64,000 nucleotides of DNA, from assembly GCA_934447715.1 (NCBI GenBank), contig CAKSER010000005.1, positions 1 through 64,000 on the forward strand, in the 5' to 3' direction. Under the pieces are notes generated by a model. It did not search any database, was not told the DNA's origin, and saw nothing but the letters and a program-made list of their open reading frames with translations. The translations under genes were made by a program, and so were the position numbers. This stretch comes from an uncultured Eubacteriales bacterium (GTDB lineage Bacteria; Bacillota; Clostridia; Oscillospirales; CAG-272). Below, piece after piece: positions 40,638 to 49,024 of this stretch (its first letter is position 1; each line of letters starts with the position of its first letter).

Positions 40638-41141
40638 TTATTTTCCTTTCTCTTGGTCGTATATCAAGCGGCACTGTATTTGATATCTGGCATTTGAAAG
40701 ATCTCCTGATATATCAAACAAATATCCGCTCGACATTGCTTCAATTTTAATTGCTGTTTTTCCTGCTCCCAGAACAGGGAGATTTCCTTTTTCCGTCTCT
40801 TCCTCAAGCCATTCTGCAAAATTCTCATTAAATCCGCTGTTATCAATATTGTTTCTGGCTTCGTCGCTGTAAAACAGTCTTGCTGCGAACACAAATACGA
40901 ATTGTCTTTCGCTTGAACCGTCCAGAAAACGTTTTGTAATGGTTTGCGACGGAATTTCCTCAATGGAATATGTTTCTGTGTCTTCTGGTAAATAATCTAC
41001 GCATAGGCGTTTAAAACCGGCTATATATGGGCATTCCGCTATAAATGTCTTTATGCTTTCTATAATTGCTATCTTACTCGCCTCCTGCCAATGTCTGAAT
41101 AAATTTTTCGGTAGCTTCACACACTTTTCTGCCGTTGTCAA
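40638..41141 (-). CDS. Tail terminator/minor capsid-like protein, start uncertain
   Basis: The reliable part is IAIIESIKTFIAECPYIAGF onward, with TETYSIEEIPSQTITKRFLD and LFDISGDLSNARYQIQCRLI, a pattern of phage minor capsid/tail completion proteins. The first ATG (41141) would overlap the previous gene by 68 bases. GGAGG at about 41083-41087 points to a start right after the previous TAA, where only ATA (41072) or ATT (41066) codons are in frame. So either a long overlap or a rare start codon is used. Mature length is about 144-167 residues. Confidence 0.65.
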   Translation of the reverse strand: MTTAEKCVKLPKNLFRHWQEASKIAIIESIKTFIAECPYIAGFKRLCVDYLPEDTETYSIEEIPSQTITKRFLDGSSERQFVFVFAARLFYSDEARNNIDNSGFNENFAEWLEEETEKGNLPVLGAGKTAIKIEAMSSGYLFDISGDLSNARYQIQCRLIYDQEKGK

Positions 41142-41526
41142 TCCATGCGCGTTCTACCCAGCGCGGTCCACGCATCGGGGCACCTCTATATTTAAGATCT
41201 TCATCTGTCAGTTCTTTGCTCGTATTCGGACGGCTCCAGAATCGCCCCGTGCTTGGATTATAGAATGCCCCCTTTTTCGTAATCGGATCAACCATAAGTT
41301 TTCCATACCAGTGATACCGGGCATAAGGAGTGTTATATATAATTCCGTCTCCGGCATCTGTAAGTCTTGCCGACGCCTGCAATACACCGGTCCTGAAAGG
41401 CAGATAAGGATTACTTATGCGCATTACTTCCGAAGAAAAGAAACGCTGTGCCTTTCCTCCCGGTTCCAATCCGCATTTTATAAGAACGGCTTCCGCCCCT
41501 GTAAATGTCACTTTTGCGTCAAACAT
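41074..41526 (-). CDS. Minor capsid protein 2 (head completion)
   Basis: 150 residues. RISNPYLPFRTGVLQASARL, then IIYNTPYARYHWYGKLMVDP and RGAPMRGPRWVERAWIDNGR, match the phage minor capsid protein family PF11114 (HK97 gp10-like role). It closes the head-tail interface. Gene order portal-capsid-connector-minor capsid 1-minor capsid 2 is typical of A118-like phages. Confidence 0.8.
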   Translation of the reverse strand: MFDAKVTFTGAEAVLIKCGLEPGGKAQRFFSSEVMRISNPYLPFRTGVLQASARLTDAGDGIIYNTPYARYHWYGKLMVDPITKKGAFYNPSTGRFWSRPNTSKELTDEDLKYRGAPMRGPRWVERAWIDNGRKVCEATEKFIQTLAGGE

Positions 41527-41528
41527 CT

Positions 41529-41870
41529 TTATCGTCCCGTTATCGTGACATTATCAACATCAGATCCGCAGATACTCTCCTCTACGCGCATTGCGGTTAT
41601 ACCGCCTTTTATTTGTTTAAGGGAGGTTATTTCTGATCCTTTGCCTTTTATAATGCGATCCCCCGGCATTACCGACCATTCGGTGCCAAAGGTTTTTGTA
41701 AGCTCCGGAGAGGTTACGATAGTAATCTGATCATCCTCTGTAATGCCTTTTCCGCTTTGCTGGATTCCTTTTGCTCCGCACCAGTAAACACCGGTAATTT
41801 CCTGTTTTGCGTATATATCTTCGCCGTCAATTAAAGCGTGACGATATATAGTTATTGTATGTGGAAACAT
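41529..41870 (-). CDS. Minor capsid protein 1 (head-tail joining)
   Basis: 113 residues: MFPHTITIYRHALIDGEDIY, then VYWCGAKGIQQSGKGITEDD and GDRIIKGKGSEITSLKQIK, the pattern of putative minor capsid proteins (PF10665). Probably a head-tail stopper. It overlaps the previous gene by one base. Confidence 0.75.
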   Translation of the reverse strand: MFPHTITIYRHALIDGEDIYAKQEITGVYWCGAKGIQQSGKGITEDDQITIVTSPELTKTFGTEWSVMPGDRIIKGKGSEITSLKQIKGGITAMRVEESICGSDVDNVTITGR

Positions 41871-42226
41871 TATTTCAACCCCCTATACAATAATCCGGTG
41901 AGGGACAGGAAAAGCGCCGCTTTACGGTACTTTTCCGTCTCTCTGTCCTCTGCAGTTTTGACCGGTTTGCTGTAACTGCGTGAATGATTGCCTACACTTT
42001 CTGTCGAAATGGTTGCGTCCTCGTCACGGGCCTGCTTTACAATTATTTCAGCCACGGCGCAAGTTGCATTTCTGACCGCATCTGAAACATTATCCTTCGC
42101 CTGTCCTCTTGTAATTTGGTCTATATAGGCCGACGCTTCAAGTTCAACACGATAGAATTCCGTATCATCGTTGATCGTTGTTCCCATGAAGACCGTCCGG
42201 TAATAATCAAATGTCGCATAGCCCAT
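41870..42226 (-). CDS. Head-tail connector (gp6-like)
   Basis: 118 residues, helical: GYATFDYYRTVFMGTTINDD, then FYRVELEASAYIDQITRGQA and AVRNATCAVAEIIVKQARDE. Position right after the major capsid gene and size fit head-tail connector adaptors. Ribosome site AAAGGAGACAATTTG. Confidence 0.75.
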   Translation of the reverse strand: MGYATFDYYRTVFMGTTINDDTEFYRVELEASAYIDQITRGQAKDNVSDAVRNATCAVAEIIVKQARDEDATISTESVGNHSRSYSKPVKTAEDRETEKYRKAALFLSLTGLLYRGLK

Positions 42227-42240
42227 TCAAATTGTCTCCT

Positions 42241-43149
42241 TTAGCCTGCAGCCTTACAGTGTGCGTAAATCCCCTTTGTCTTGTTATCAAGCACCCATGC
42301 ATCGTGATAGATTCTATAATCGACCTTGTATGCGTCTGCTTTCTGGTTGACATCAGGATCAAAAACGCGGAATTTAGCATGCTTAGCGACCTGAATAACC
42401 GCGCTAGGCTGTATAATCATGAAGTTGATGTCTGCGCCAGTGGTTGCGGTCTTGCTATATCCGCCGTCTGTCTGTCCGGTTGTAGAACCATCCGCAAGGG
42501 TTACGCCCTTATAAAAACGGCTCTGCGGCACCTCGATAATAGTCAGCTCATCGTACATTCCGAAATTGCTGTTCGGATTCTGTCCCGGAGCAATCGGCCT
42601 TGTCCACTTCGTTGACTGTTTTACAAAGTTAAATACGGTCGGAGTAACGAAAAGATATGCACCGTTAAGATCGACCTCTTCCTCTTTCATTGCGTACATT
42701 GCAGTATCAATAGCTTCTGAAGCGGTAGACTTTGTAAGTGTTGCACCGGCGCTGGGCGCAAGTCCGGCAGCTGTTGCATATGTACTGAAGCGATATGCAT
42801 CGATCTCCGGAACCACCTTTGTGCGAAGGAATTCAGATGCCAGCGTGCCGAATGCAATTCCCAAAGTTTCTGCATCATCCATTGCATCAATTGAAAAGCT
42901 CCTTCCTCTGTCCTTTGTGAGGGTTTTAGTCTCCCATGTGAGAGTAACATCTCCGTTTACAAAACCGGTGTTGCGATTGTAGTCAGCGAGACCCTGCATG
43001 GAGGTTTTTGCGACAAGTATGCTCTTGGCATCTGCCGTCTCCCTTACAAGATCGGCAGGCGCATCGAGAACGCTTGATCGTGACGCATACTTGTATACCT
43101 GATCAAGATACGGCACATATTTGCTTACTGTTGAAATAGAATTTGACAT
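42241..43149 (-). CDS. Major capsid protein
   Basis: 302 residues. SKYVPYLDQVYKYASRSSVL, then FVNGDVTLTWETKTLTKDRG and AYLFVTPTVFNFVKQSTKWT; KFRVFDPDVNQKADAYKVDY near the end is typical of Firmicutes siphovirus coat proteins with the HK97 fold. No cleavable N-terminal delta domain is obvious; the scaffold is encoded separately by the next upstream gene. Strong ribosome site (GAAAGGAAC). Confidence 0.88.
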   Translation of the reverse strand: MSNSISTVSKYVPYLDQVYKYASRSSVLDAPADLVRETADAKSILVAKTSMQGLADYNRNTGFVNGDVTLTWETKTLTKDRGRSFSIDAMDDAETLGIAFGTLASEFLRTKVVPEIDAYRFSTYATAAGLAPSAGATLTKSTASEAIDTAMYAMKEEEVDLNGAYLFVTPTVFNFVKQSTKWTRPIAPGQNPNSNFGMYDELTIIEVPQSRFYKGVTLADGSTTGQTDGGYSKTATTGADINFMIIQPSAVIQVAKHAKFRVFDPDVNQKADAYKVDYRIYHDAWVLDNKTKGIYAHCKAAG

Positions 43150-43167
43150 ATTTTTTGTTCCTTTCTG

Positions 43168-43695
43168 TTATGTGGGTAGCCCCAGAATTCTTTTGATTTT
43201 TGCATCATCGTCTCCGTTATTGTGTTTGTCATGATCAAGCCCGGTCTTGCCCTTGATCATTTCAAAAGGAGCGCTTTCGGTTTCAAAGAGATAAGCTTTT
43301 CCTTCCTTAATGGCGGCGATCTGTTCTTCCAGCCCTTCAAGGCCTTTGTCTGTAAGGGTTACTTTCGCAGTATCTATCAACGGCATAATCACATCAACGT
43401 CTCTTGCTTTTGATTTTACAAGCTCCGTTGCAATCATTGCCCTTGTGAGTTCTGCGGTCATTGCCGATGTTGCGTCTGCAACAGCTTTGTTTTTGTCTTC
43501 CTCGGCTTTTGCTTTCCACTTGAGTTCCGCGGTTGCAAGTGATTTTGATACTCTTTTGTCAAACTCACTCTGATACCCTTTAATTTTCAAAATTTCGTCA
43601 AAAGTAAGATTTTCTGCCGCGGTCACGTTTTCCTGACCCTGCTGCTGGCTTGGTATCGGGCTAACTTCCTGGTTCTGAATGTTTTCTTCTGTCAT
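43168..43695 (-). CDS. Phage scaffolding protein (DUF4355/GP20-like)
   Basis: 175 residues, charged and helical: LTFDEILKIKGYQSEFDKRV, then KSLATAELKWKAKAEEDKNK and a C-terminal acidic tail (KHNNGDDDAKIKRILGLP). These features match scaffold proteins that guide capsid assembly. It lies just upstream of the major capsid gene. Confidence 0.82.
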   Translation of the reverse strand: MTEENIQNQEVSPIPSQQQGQENVTAAENLTFDEILKIKGYQSEFDKRVSKSLATAELKWKAKAEEDKNKAVADATSAMTAELTRAMIATELVKSKARDVDVIMPLIDTAKVTLTDKGLEGLEEQIAAIKEGKAYLFETESAPFEMIKGKTGLDHDKHNNGDDDAKIKRILGLPT

Positions 43696-43778
43696 TTTTT
43701 TCTCCTTTTCCGTCGCGTTTTTGCGCCCACGACGTTAATTTTAATATATATAATATAAGCACTCGTTGAGCGCTCGTA

Positions 43779-44903
43779 TCACCTTTCTCCCTGTGTCATT
43801 TCACGGGGCCACTCTCTCGTCAGATTGTTTTCCTTACAAAATTGTCTTATATCTGCATATAAGGAATCAAGTTTTTTTAAAAGTTCCTCTGTATTCTCTC
43901 CGATAGCTCTCATTGCAACTATTTTTTTCTTGACAGCTCTGATCTTACGTTCTTTGGATCTTTGTATCTGTGTAAGCTTATATACTCGCGCTGCTTCGTT
44001 TTCGTCGTAATGACATGCCATTGGTTCCGATATGCCCGGCACAAACGGAAACATCCTGTGTCTGCAATTTACACCGCCAAGCCCGAGTATATCGTCGGGA
44101 TAACCCGTGCAATCACGAAGATTGTCATACTGATCGAAGCCATCTATCTTATAAACCTTTCCTTGCCACCATGCATGGTTTGCAATGTGATTTGTAGGAT
44201 GAGTTCTTGCCCCCACATGTGAACTCACCTCCACATATCCGACGCCAAGCTCGTTGGCAAGCGCAAAGCTGTTCCGATTTGCAGTCTGATGAACAGCCGT
44301 TAAGGCGTCTCTTCTGACCGCCGCCTCTATACTGTATTTGACAACTTTTCCGCCGCGGCGATATGTTGCTGCGGTAATTCCGTCGCTTGCCATATCCGAC
44401 ACTGCTCGCTTTATTGCGCTGTTGTAATCATAAAGACCGGAGGATACTTCTATATAGCTTTTATTTATTACGCTCATATACGAGCTTTTCACGCTTTCCT
44501 GTGCTTTTGTATTTATGAGTTTAAACACAGCATTCAGCTCTTTATAGCTATCCTCAAGCGTTGATCGAAGCACCGGGCTTTGTGTTATTTTAGAAGGATC
44601 AACAAAAAGGAATCCGGCATTGTATGCGTTCTGCATTTCGGCAAGGTCAACATTCCCAAGCGCTGCCTCCTGCATCATTGCGCGAATTTCCTTCTCGGTT
44701 TTTTTGCTGTATGAAGCAATCGCCCGGGCTGCATCTGCATTTAGCGCGCCCATTTCGTCAAGCTTTTTTATCTGCCATTCAAGACTACCGCCGATTTTGT
44801 CGTATGCATCAAATCTTTTTGCAATAGCTTCGATGAGGTCAAGTTCAAGTTGGTTATATATACCGATTATCGGTCTTGTAAGATCGTCGAGCTCTTTTAT
44901 CAT
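43779..44903 (-). CDS. Phage minor capsid protein (Phage_min_cap2, head morphogenesis)
   Basis: 374 residues. GIYNQLELDLIEAIAKRFDA near the start and VGARTHPTNHIANHAWWQGK with YPDDILGLGGVNCRHRMFPF match Phage_min_cap2 (PF06152), a minor capsid/portal-vertex protein of A118-like phages. The H..C..H arrangement (NHAWWQGKVY ... GVNCRHR) could bind metal. It starts right after the portal stop. Confidence 0.85.
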   Translation of the reverse strand: MIKELDDLTRPIIGIYNQLELDLIEAIAKRFDAYDKIGGSLEWQIKKLDEMGALNADAARAIASYSKKTEKEIRAMMQEAALGNVDLAEMQNAYNAGFLFVDPSKITQSPVLRSTLEDSYKELNAVFKLINTKAQESVKSSYMSVINKSYIEVSSGLYDYNSAIKRAVSDMASDGITAATYRRGGKVVKYSIEAAVRRDALTAVHQTANRNSFALANELGVGYVEVSSHVGARTHPTNHIANHAWWQGKVYKIDGFDQYDNLRDCTGYPDDILGLGGVNCRHRMFPFVPGISEPMACHYDENEAARVYKLTQIQRSKERKIRAVKKKIVAMRAIGENTEELLKKLDSLYADIRQFCKENNLTREWPREMTQGER

Positions 44904-44906
44904 TTT

Positions 44907-46355
44907 TTAAAACATTGATCGCTTGGCAGCTGTACCCTCGTCGCTTCCTTCGGGCTCCGGTTCTTCCTCAACAGGAAGTGCTCTTTTTAACATGCGATCT
45001 CTCCATTCTACGGCCTGATCCTCTGTCATCTTGTAAACGGTCATATAATACTCTATGGAATCTATAAGCCCGGCGTTATATTCTAAAAGGGCCTGCCGTT
45101 TAATCTCTGCAGTATCCTCAATAATTGAATCGTCGAAATTAACCGTTATATCCGCATCAAGCTTTAATCTTGTGTCTTTTGCACATGTTGCTTCTATAAA
45201 AATCAGCCCTCTTGCCATTGCAATTACTGCATCTTTCAGGAGAGTTTCGTGTTTTCTTAGCGTACGGAACATTTCGCTGTTTTCACTGATAATCTGTGTT
45301 GCCGTCGTCACATTGCCAGTGCCCCACTTAAACCCGTTGCTTCCGAACCCGACCGCCTGCGAGAAAAGATTCAACTGGCTCTGAAGAGCAACATCGTGCT
45401 CTCCGGTTCGCAAAACCGGGTCAACCTCGGTCAGTGGTGGGTCTTTTTCGTCTCCCGGCAATCTATAAAATACCTCGTCGTTTGGATCAAAAACCTCTAT
45501 TGTCTCACCGGTTATCTTATCAAAGTTTATGTTACTAACTCCATCCTTTACAAATATGCGCTTCTTGCCGAGGAGAAAGTCTTTATAATAACTGTCGTAA
45601 ACGGTATCAATTACCTTAAGAATGTCTATTGCGCCGGAAAAAACACTTGTACCGAAAGGAGAATTAAAACTGTCCCTGTTTGCTACATTCGGGCGAATCA
45701 TTTGAAAAAGAGGCTTTTTGCTATGTGTTTCCCATTTGGCAATTATATTGTGTTCCTCGTAGAATTGAGGATCAACCTCCTCAAGAGCTCCTCCCTCACT
45801 CCGAAGCAATGCGTTATCTATTACATACTCGTTTTGGTCATCAAGGAGATGGGTTTCAAGGTATACATATTCCTTGCCGTCGATGTGCTTTCTTGTGCTG
45901 AAAGCTGCCTCGGTAAGTCTGCCGCTGTCGTATGTGATAGGATACATAAATTCCTGCGTAACATACTTTTGCGCGGTTTTTTCACCGTCCCAATACTGGA
46001 TAAAAAATCCCCCTCCAAGAGCGAACGATGTTTCTATAAGGTTGTTTCCCCGAACGTAAAAATTTACACTGTGCAGAAGATCCTGCAGGCGTTCCTCTGT
46101 ATATACATCATCAACATTGATTTCGACCTTTTCATTTAACAGAAGATCTGCCCATCTCTGTGCCGCTCGCGCTGCCATTCCGAGGCTCTTTCTTTCGAGC
46201 TCAATTTTTTTCTTGCCCTGATACACCTTGTAATTGTGAAAAGTCTCTACTTTTCCCTTATACCAGGCACGCCATGTCTCGAGCTTCTGATCGATATCCT
46301 CATCTATAACCGCTATCTGTTTGCTTTTCAGATATTCCTTGACCTGTGTGTCCAT
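44907..46355 (-). CDS. Portal protein (SPP1 gp6-like)
   Basis: 482 residues. IELERKSLGMAARAAQRWAD, then NLIETSFALGGGFFIQYWDG, and later EHDVALQSQLNLFSQAVGFG with TTATQIISENSEMFRTLRKH, are the typical portal motifs of SPP1-like phages. Twelve copies form the DNA entry channel at the capsid vertex. The start follows directly after the terminase stop (TAAATG). Confidence 0.9.
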   Translation of the reverse strand: MDTQVKEYLKSKQIAVIDEDIDQKLETWRAWYKGKVETFHNYKVYQGKKKIELERKSLGMAARAAQRWADLLLNEKVEINVDDVYTEERLQDLLHSVNFYVRGNNLIETSFALGGGFFIQYWDGEKTAQKYVTQEFMYPITYDSGRLTEAAFSTRKHIDGKEYVYLETHLLDDQNEYVIDNALLRSEGGALEEVDPQFYEEHNIIAKWETHSKKPLFQMIRPNVANRDSFNSPFGTSVFSGAIDILKVIDTVYDSYYKDFLLGKKRIFVKDGVSNINFDKITGETIEVFDPNDEVFYRLPGDEKDPPLTEVDPVLRTGEHDVALQSQLNLFSQAVGFGSNGFKWGTGNVTTATQIISENSEMFRTLRKHETLLKDAVIAMARGLIFIEATCAKDTRLKLDADITVNFDDSIIEDTAEIKRQALLEYNAGLIDSIEYYMTVYKMTEDQAVEWRDRMLKRALPVEEEPEPEGSDEGTAAKRSMF

Positions 46356-47690
46356 TTACTCTCCTTTGCGTCTTAAGTCCATCATGACGTTCATATATGG
46401 TTCACTGCTGTATTCCTGCGCGTCCAGACTATCGATATTCGTTGTTCCGTCATCCAGCCTTATATCTTCCTTATCTTCTTCCCAAACCGCATTCTCAAAT
46501 GCCTGTATCGTTTCTTTACAGTCGCTTATTATGTAGTATCGCAGCTGATTCTGCATAGACGAATAGAAACGAATGCGGTCAATTATTTCTCCTTTGCGAG
46601 CGTTTTTTATAGTTACCGGTATGTTGTTCAACCTAGCAGCAGTCTGCAGCCCTCGGATCAACACCTGTTCTGCGGAATCGCAATATATTTCTGTAAGCTG
46701 CGGATATTCTTTTTTGCTGTCCCTCACAAACTCAACAAACATCTCGTCAAGCTTGCTCGGTGTCAGCTCGTCTGTTATTCGCTTTTCTTTGAGCGTGATT
46801 ATCTGGCGGAAGCCTCTTGTAAATCCCGTCAAATTAAATGCCGTGCTTGATTTGTTTCCTCCAAAATCGACGCCCATTGTCACTATTGATATTTGGTTTC
46901 TAAAAGGATGAACATATCGCCCATTTTCTTCTTTATACCATTCTGATTTCGGAATAATGTTATCATCCGTAAAGGCGGTATATATTTTTCCTTCTGCCGT
47001 TACCCACATTCCGAGAATATTGCGCTGGTAGAATACCCCCGTAAACATCCGCCTGTATCGCTCCTTTACATGTTCCGAAAGGGTTAGATTGTCATCCATC
47101 GTAAAATGTAAATACAAAAGGCGTTTTTCTTCTGCAACGTCTATATATTCTTTTTTGAAGTAATGGCTTGGTCCTTTTGGATTGCAGTTATACCACACTT
47201 TTGCTCCCTCCAAAGAGCATCTTGCCTCCGCCTGCGCGACAAAGCTCTGCGGCATCAATGCCACTTCGTCAAACAACACTCCGCCGAGCGTCATGCCCTG
47301 AATGAGGTCTTGGCTGGATTCATCCTTTCCGCCAAAGCAATAGAAATAATTTGTTTTTTTCCCTTTGCTTATGACTATAAGGTTGTCTGTCCTTTTTTCT
47401 GTATATGTAAGACCCAGCCCCTCAAGTTGTGTCTTAAGCGTGTTAATTACATTTCTGCGCAGAGAGCCTACAGTTTTGCCGCATATTGCAAAATCGGTTC
47501 CGTCAAACGTTTCCATGGCCCAATTAACAAAGCTAATTGCCATCGAGGATGTTTTTCCGCTTCGAACGGCTCCATCTGCAATAATTCCGTCATAATCTCT
47601 GTATGGGCTCGGCTCCGTCCACCATGTCAGGACCTTGAGCTGCTTGCGGCTAAATGGTTGCCACCTGAACCGATTATTCCTTTGGTTCAT
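46356..47690 (-). CDS. Terminase large subunit (PBSX family)
   Basis: 444 residues. The ATPase has IIADGAVRSGKTSSMAISFV (Walker A, about residue 35) and LGGVLFDEVALMPQSF (Walker B, about 130); the nuclease domain starts at MGVDFGGNKSSTAFNLTGFT. EIYCDSAEQVLIRGL carries a second acidic residue. It packages DNA into the head; PBSX-type enzymes often use headful packaging. The start overlaps the end of the small-subunit gene by 17 bases. Confidence 0.93.
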   Translation of the reverse strand: MNQRNNRFRWQPFSRKQLKVLTWWTEPSPYRDYDGIIADGAVRSGKTSSMAISFVNWAMETFDGTDFAICGKTVGSLRRNVINTLKTQLEGLGLTYTEKRTDNLIVISKGKKTNYFYCFGGKDESSQDLIQGMTLGGVLFDEVALMPQSFVAQAEARCSLEGAKVWYNCNPKGPSHYFKKEYIDVAEEKRLLYLHFTMDDNLTLSEHVKERYRRMFTGVFYQRNILGMWVTAEGKIYTAFTDDNIIPKSEWYKEENGRYVHPFRNQISIVTMGVDFGGNKSSTAFNLTGFTRGFRQIITLKEKRITDELTPSKLDEMFVEFVRDSKKEYPQLTEIYCDSAEQVLIRGLQTAARLNNIPVTIKNARKGEIIDRIRFYSSMQNQLRYYIISDCKETIQAFENAVWEEDKEDIRLDDGTTNIDSLDAQEYSSEPYMNVMMDLRRKGE

Positions 47691-48099
47691 CTTTCCACAC
47701 TTCCGTTGCCTGCTTATTCAGTGCATCAATGAAGCTGTTTTCCTGTGCGTTTAACGGCTCATCCGGTTCAAAAATTTCCTCATCGCCTCCGCTGTATCTC
47801 ATAATCAGTTCTATCAACCGAGGATTCCCGGTTTCAAAATAATCTCGTATCAACTTCATGTACAGCTTTAGCGCTATGGACGTATTCTTGTTAATATCCT
47901 GCAGACTTTTAATGTCCTCGATATCTCCGGCTTTGTAAGGCAGCTCGAGGAGCTTTTGAAATTCTTCTTTTACCTTTTGCGAGTACCTTTTTTCTCTAAG
48001 TGCGGCCTGTGAGGCTTTTCCACCGGCTGATCTTATTTTAAATTCTTCTTCCGGTGTCAGTTTGCCGCTTCCGAGCGGATTAAGGTTCTGATCATTCAT
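47674..48099 (-). CDS. Terminase small subunit
   Basis: 141 residues directly upstream of and overlapping the large subunit. The sequence (LTPEEEFKIRSAGGKASQAA, then REKRYSQKVKEEFQKLLELP and SIALKLYMKLIRDYFETGNP) is helical with a central oligomerisation-like part, as in phage TerS proteins. Ribosome site AAAGGAGGAGCCG. Confidence 0.72.
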   Translation of the reverse strand: MNDQNLNPLGSGKLTPEEEFKIRSAGGKASQAALREKRYSQKVKEEFQKLLELPYKAGDIEDIKSLQDINKNTSIALKLYMKLIRDYFETGNPRLIELIMRYSGGDEEIFEPDEPLNAQENSFIDALNKQATEVWKDEPKE

Positions 48100-48202
48100 T
48101 CGGCTCCTCCTTTCTTTTTCTCTTTGTCGGCTCTATGACTTTTGGGCTTTTACACATACAAAAAGAGGGCGCTCTTGCGTCCTTCTGCCTTTTCGTGTTT
48201 TT

Positions 48203-49024
48203 TTAATCCCTGGCCGGCGAATATGTATACTTAAATCCATATTTGTTTTGGTTCGACGTCAACCACTTTGAAACAGCGTCGTTATAGTCCTTGCCGGATA
48301 TTCTTGCTCTGCTCAATGCTTTCATAAACTTGTTTGCATTGAAATTGTTTTCCTTTTCAAATGTATATGTGCCTGCGTACTTGGCCGTCTTCGGGTTTCT
48401 GCCACGTTTTGAGCTAACCGCAACAATTCCACGCTCTTCCGATTGAGCAACGCTTAAAATGTCATCTTTTGAAAATGTTGGCCATCCGTTTTTGGGGTGG
48501 TTATGAATAACCATTTCTCCCTTTGTGCCCCATATACCGACCGATCCTGCTTGTCCATGAATATATCTTGTTGTAAATCCCATTGTGTCAATGGTAATTC
48601 CGTGTTCTGTATCGCTTGCGGCGTGTTTTTCTATAAATGCGTTTAGCATATCATTATAATCACGCTTGCCTGCTGCAATCTTTACATTCATTCTTGCCGG
48701 AAGATCTCCGATATCTTTTCCTTCGCCTCTGCCTTTCCTTTCGGGTTTCCATGATTCACTATATGCATCTCCGGTTCGGCTTCCCTTTGGCATGTCCGCT
48801 TTGATTGCCGGGAATTCTACCCATGATTCAATGATACTTCTGATCGTTTTACCATTCACGATGTAATTTAAAACCGGCTCTGTGTCGTTCCCCTTAAACC
48901 ATTTAACAGTCTCCCCGGTGAACGAATCGTATATTTCGAGGGGCTTGCGAAAAAGAATTATATCTTTATCCAGATATATAAAATTGACGTGCTTGAACTG
49001 CCTTTTAAATTCATTTATTGTCAT
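48203..49024 (-). CDS. Phage protein with JAMM-like HxH...SxxD motif
   Basis: 273 residues of no family I can name. Near residue 172 it reads GEMVIHNHPKNGWPTFSKDD: His-x-His, eight residues, Ser, two residues, Asp. That is the metal-binding pattern of JAMM/MPN isopeptidase-fold proteins. The segment before it (GFTTRYIHGQAGSVGIWGTK) could be the strand and turn leading to the site. The N-terminal 90 residues (FIYLDKDIILFRKPLEIYD; KWFKGNDTEPVLNYIV) form a separate basic domain. It is encoded between the ParB-like gene and terminase and overlaps the former by 14 bases. Proteolytic or deubiquitinase-like activity is inference only. Confidence 0.6.
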   Translation of the reverse strand: MTINEFKRQFKHVNFIYLDKDIILFRKPLEIYDSFTGETVKWFKGNDTEPVLNYIVNGKTIRSIIESWVEFPAIKADMPKGSRTGDAYSESWKPERKGRGEGKDIGDLPARMNVKIAAGKRDYNDMLNAFIEKHAASDTEHGITIDTMGFTTRYIHGQAGSVGIWGTKGEMVIHNHPKNGWPTFSKDDILSVAQSEERGIVAVSSKRGRNPKTAKYAGTYTFEKENNFNANKFMKALSRARISGKDYNDAVSKWLTSNQNKYGFKYTYSPARD

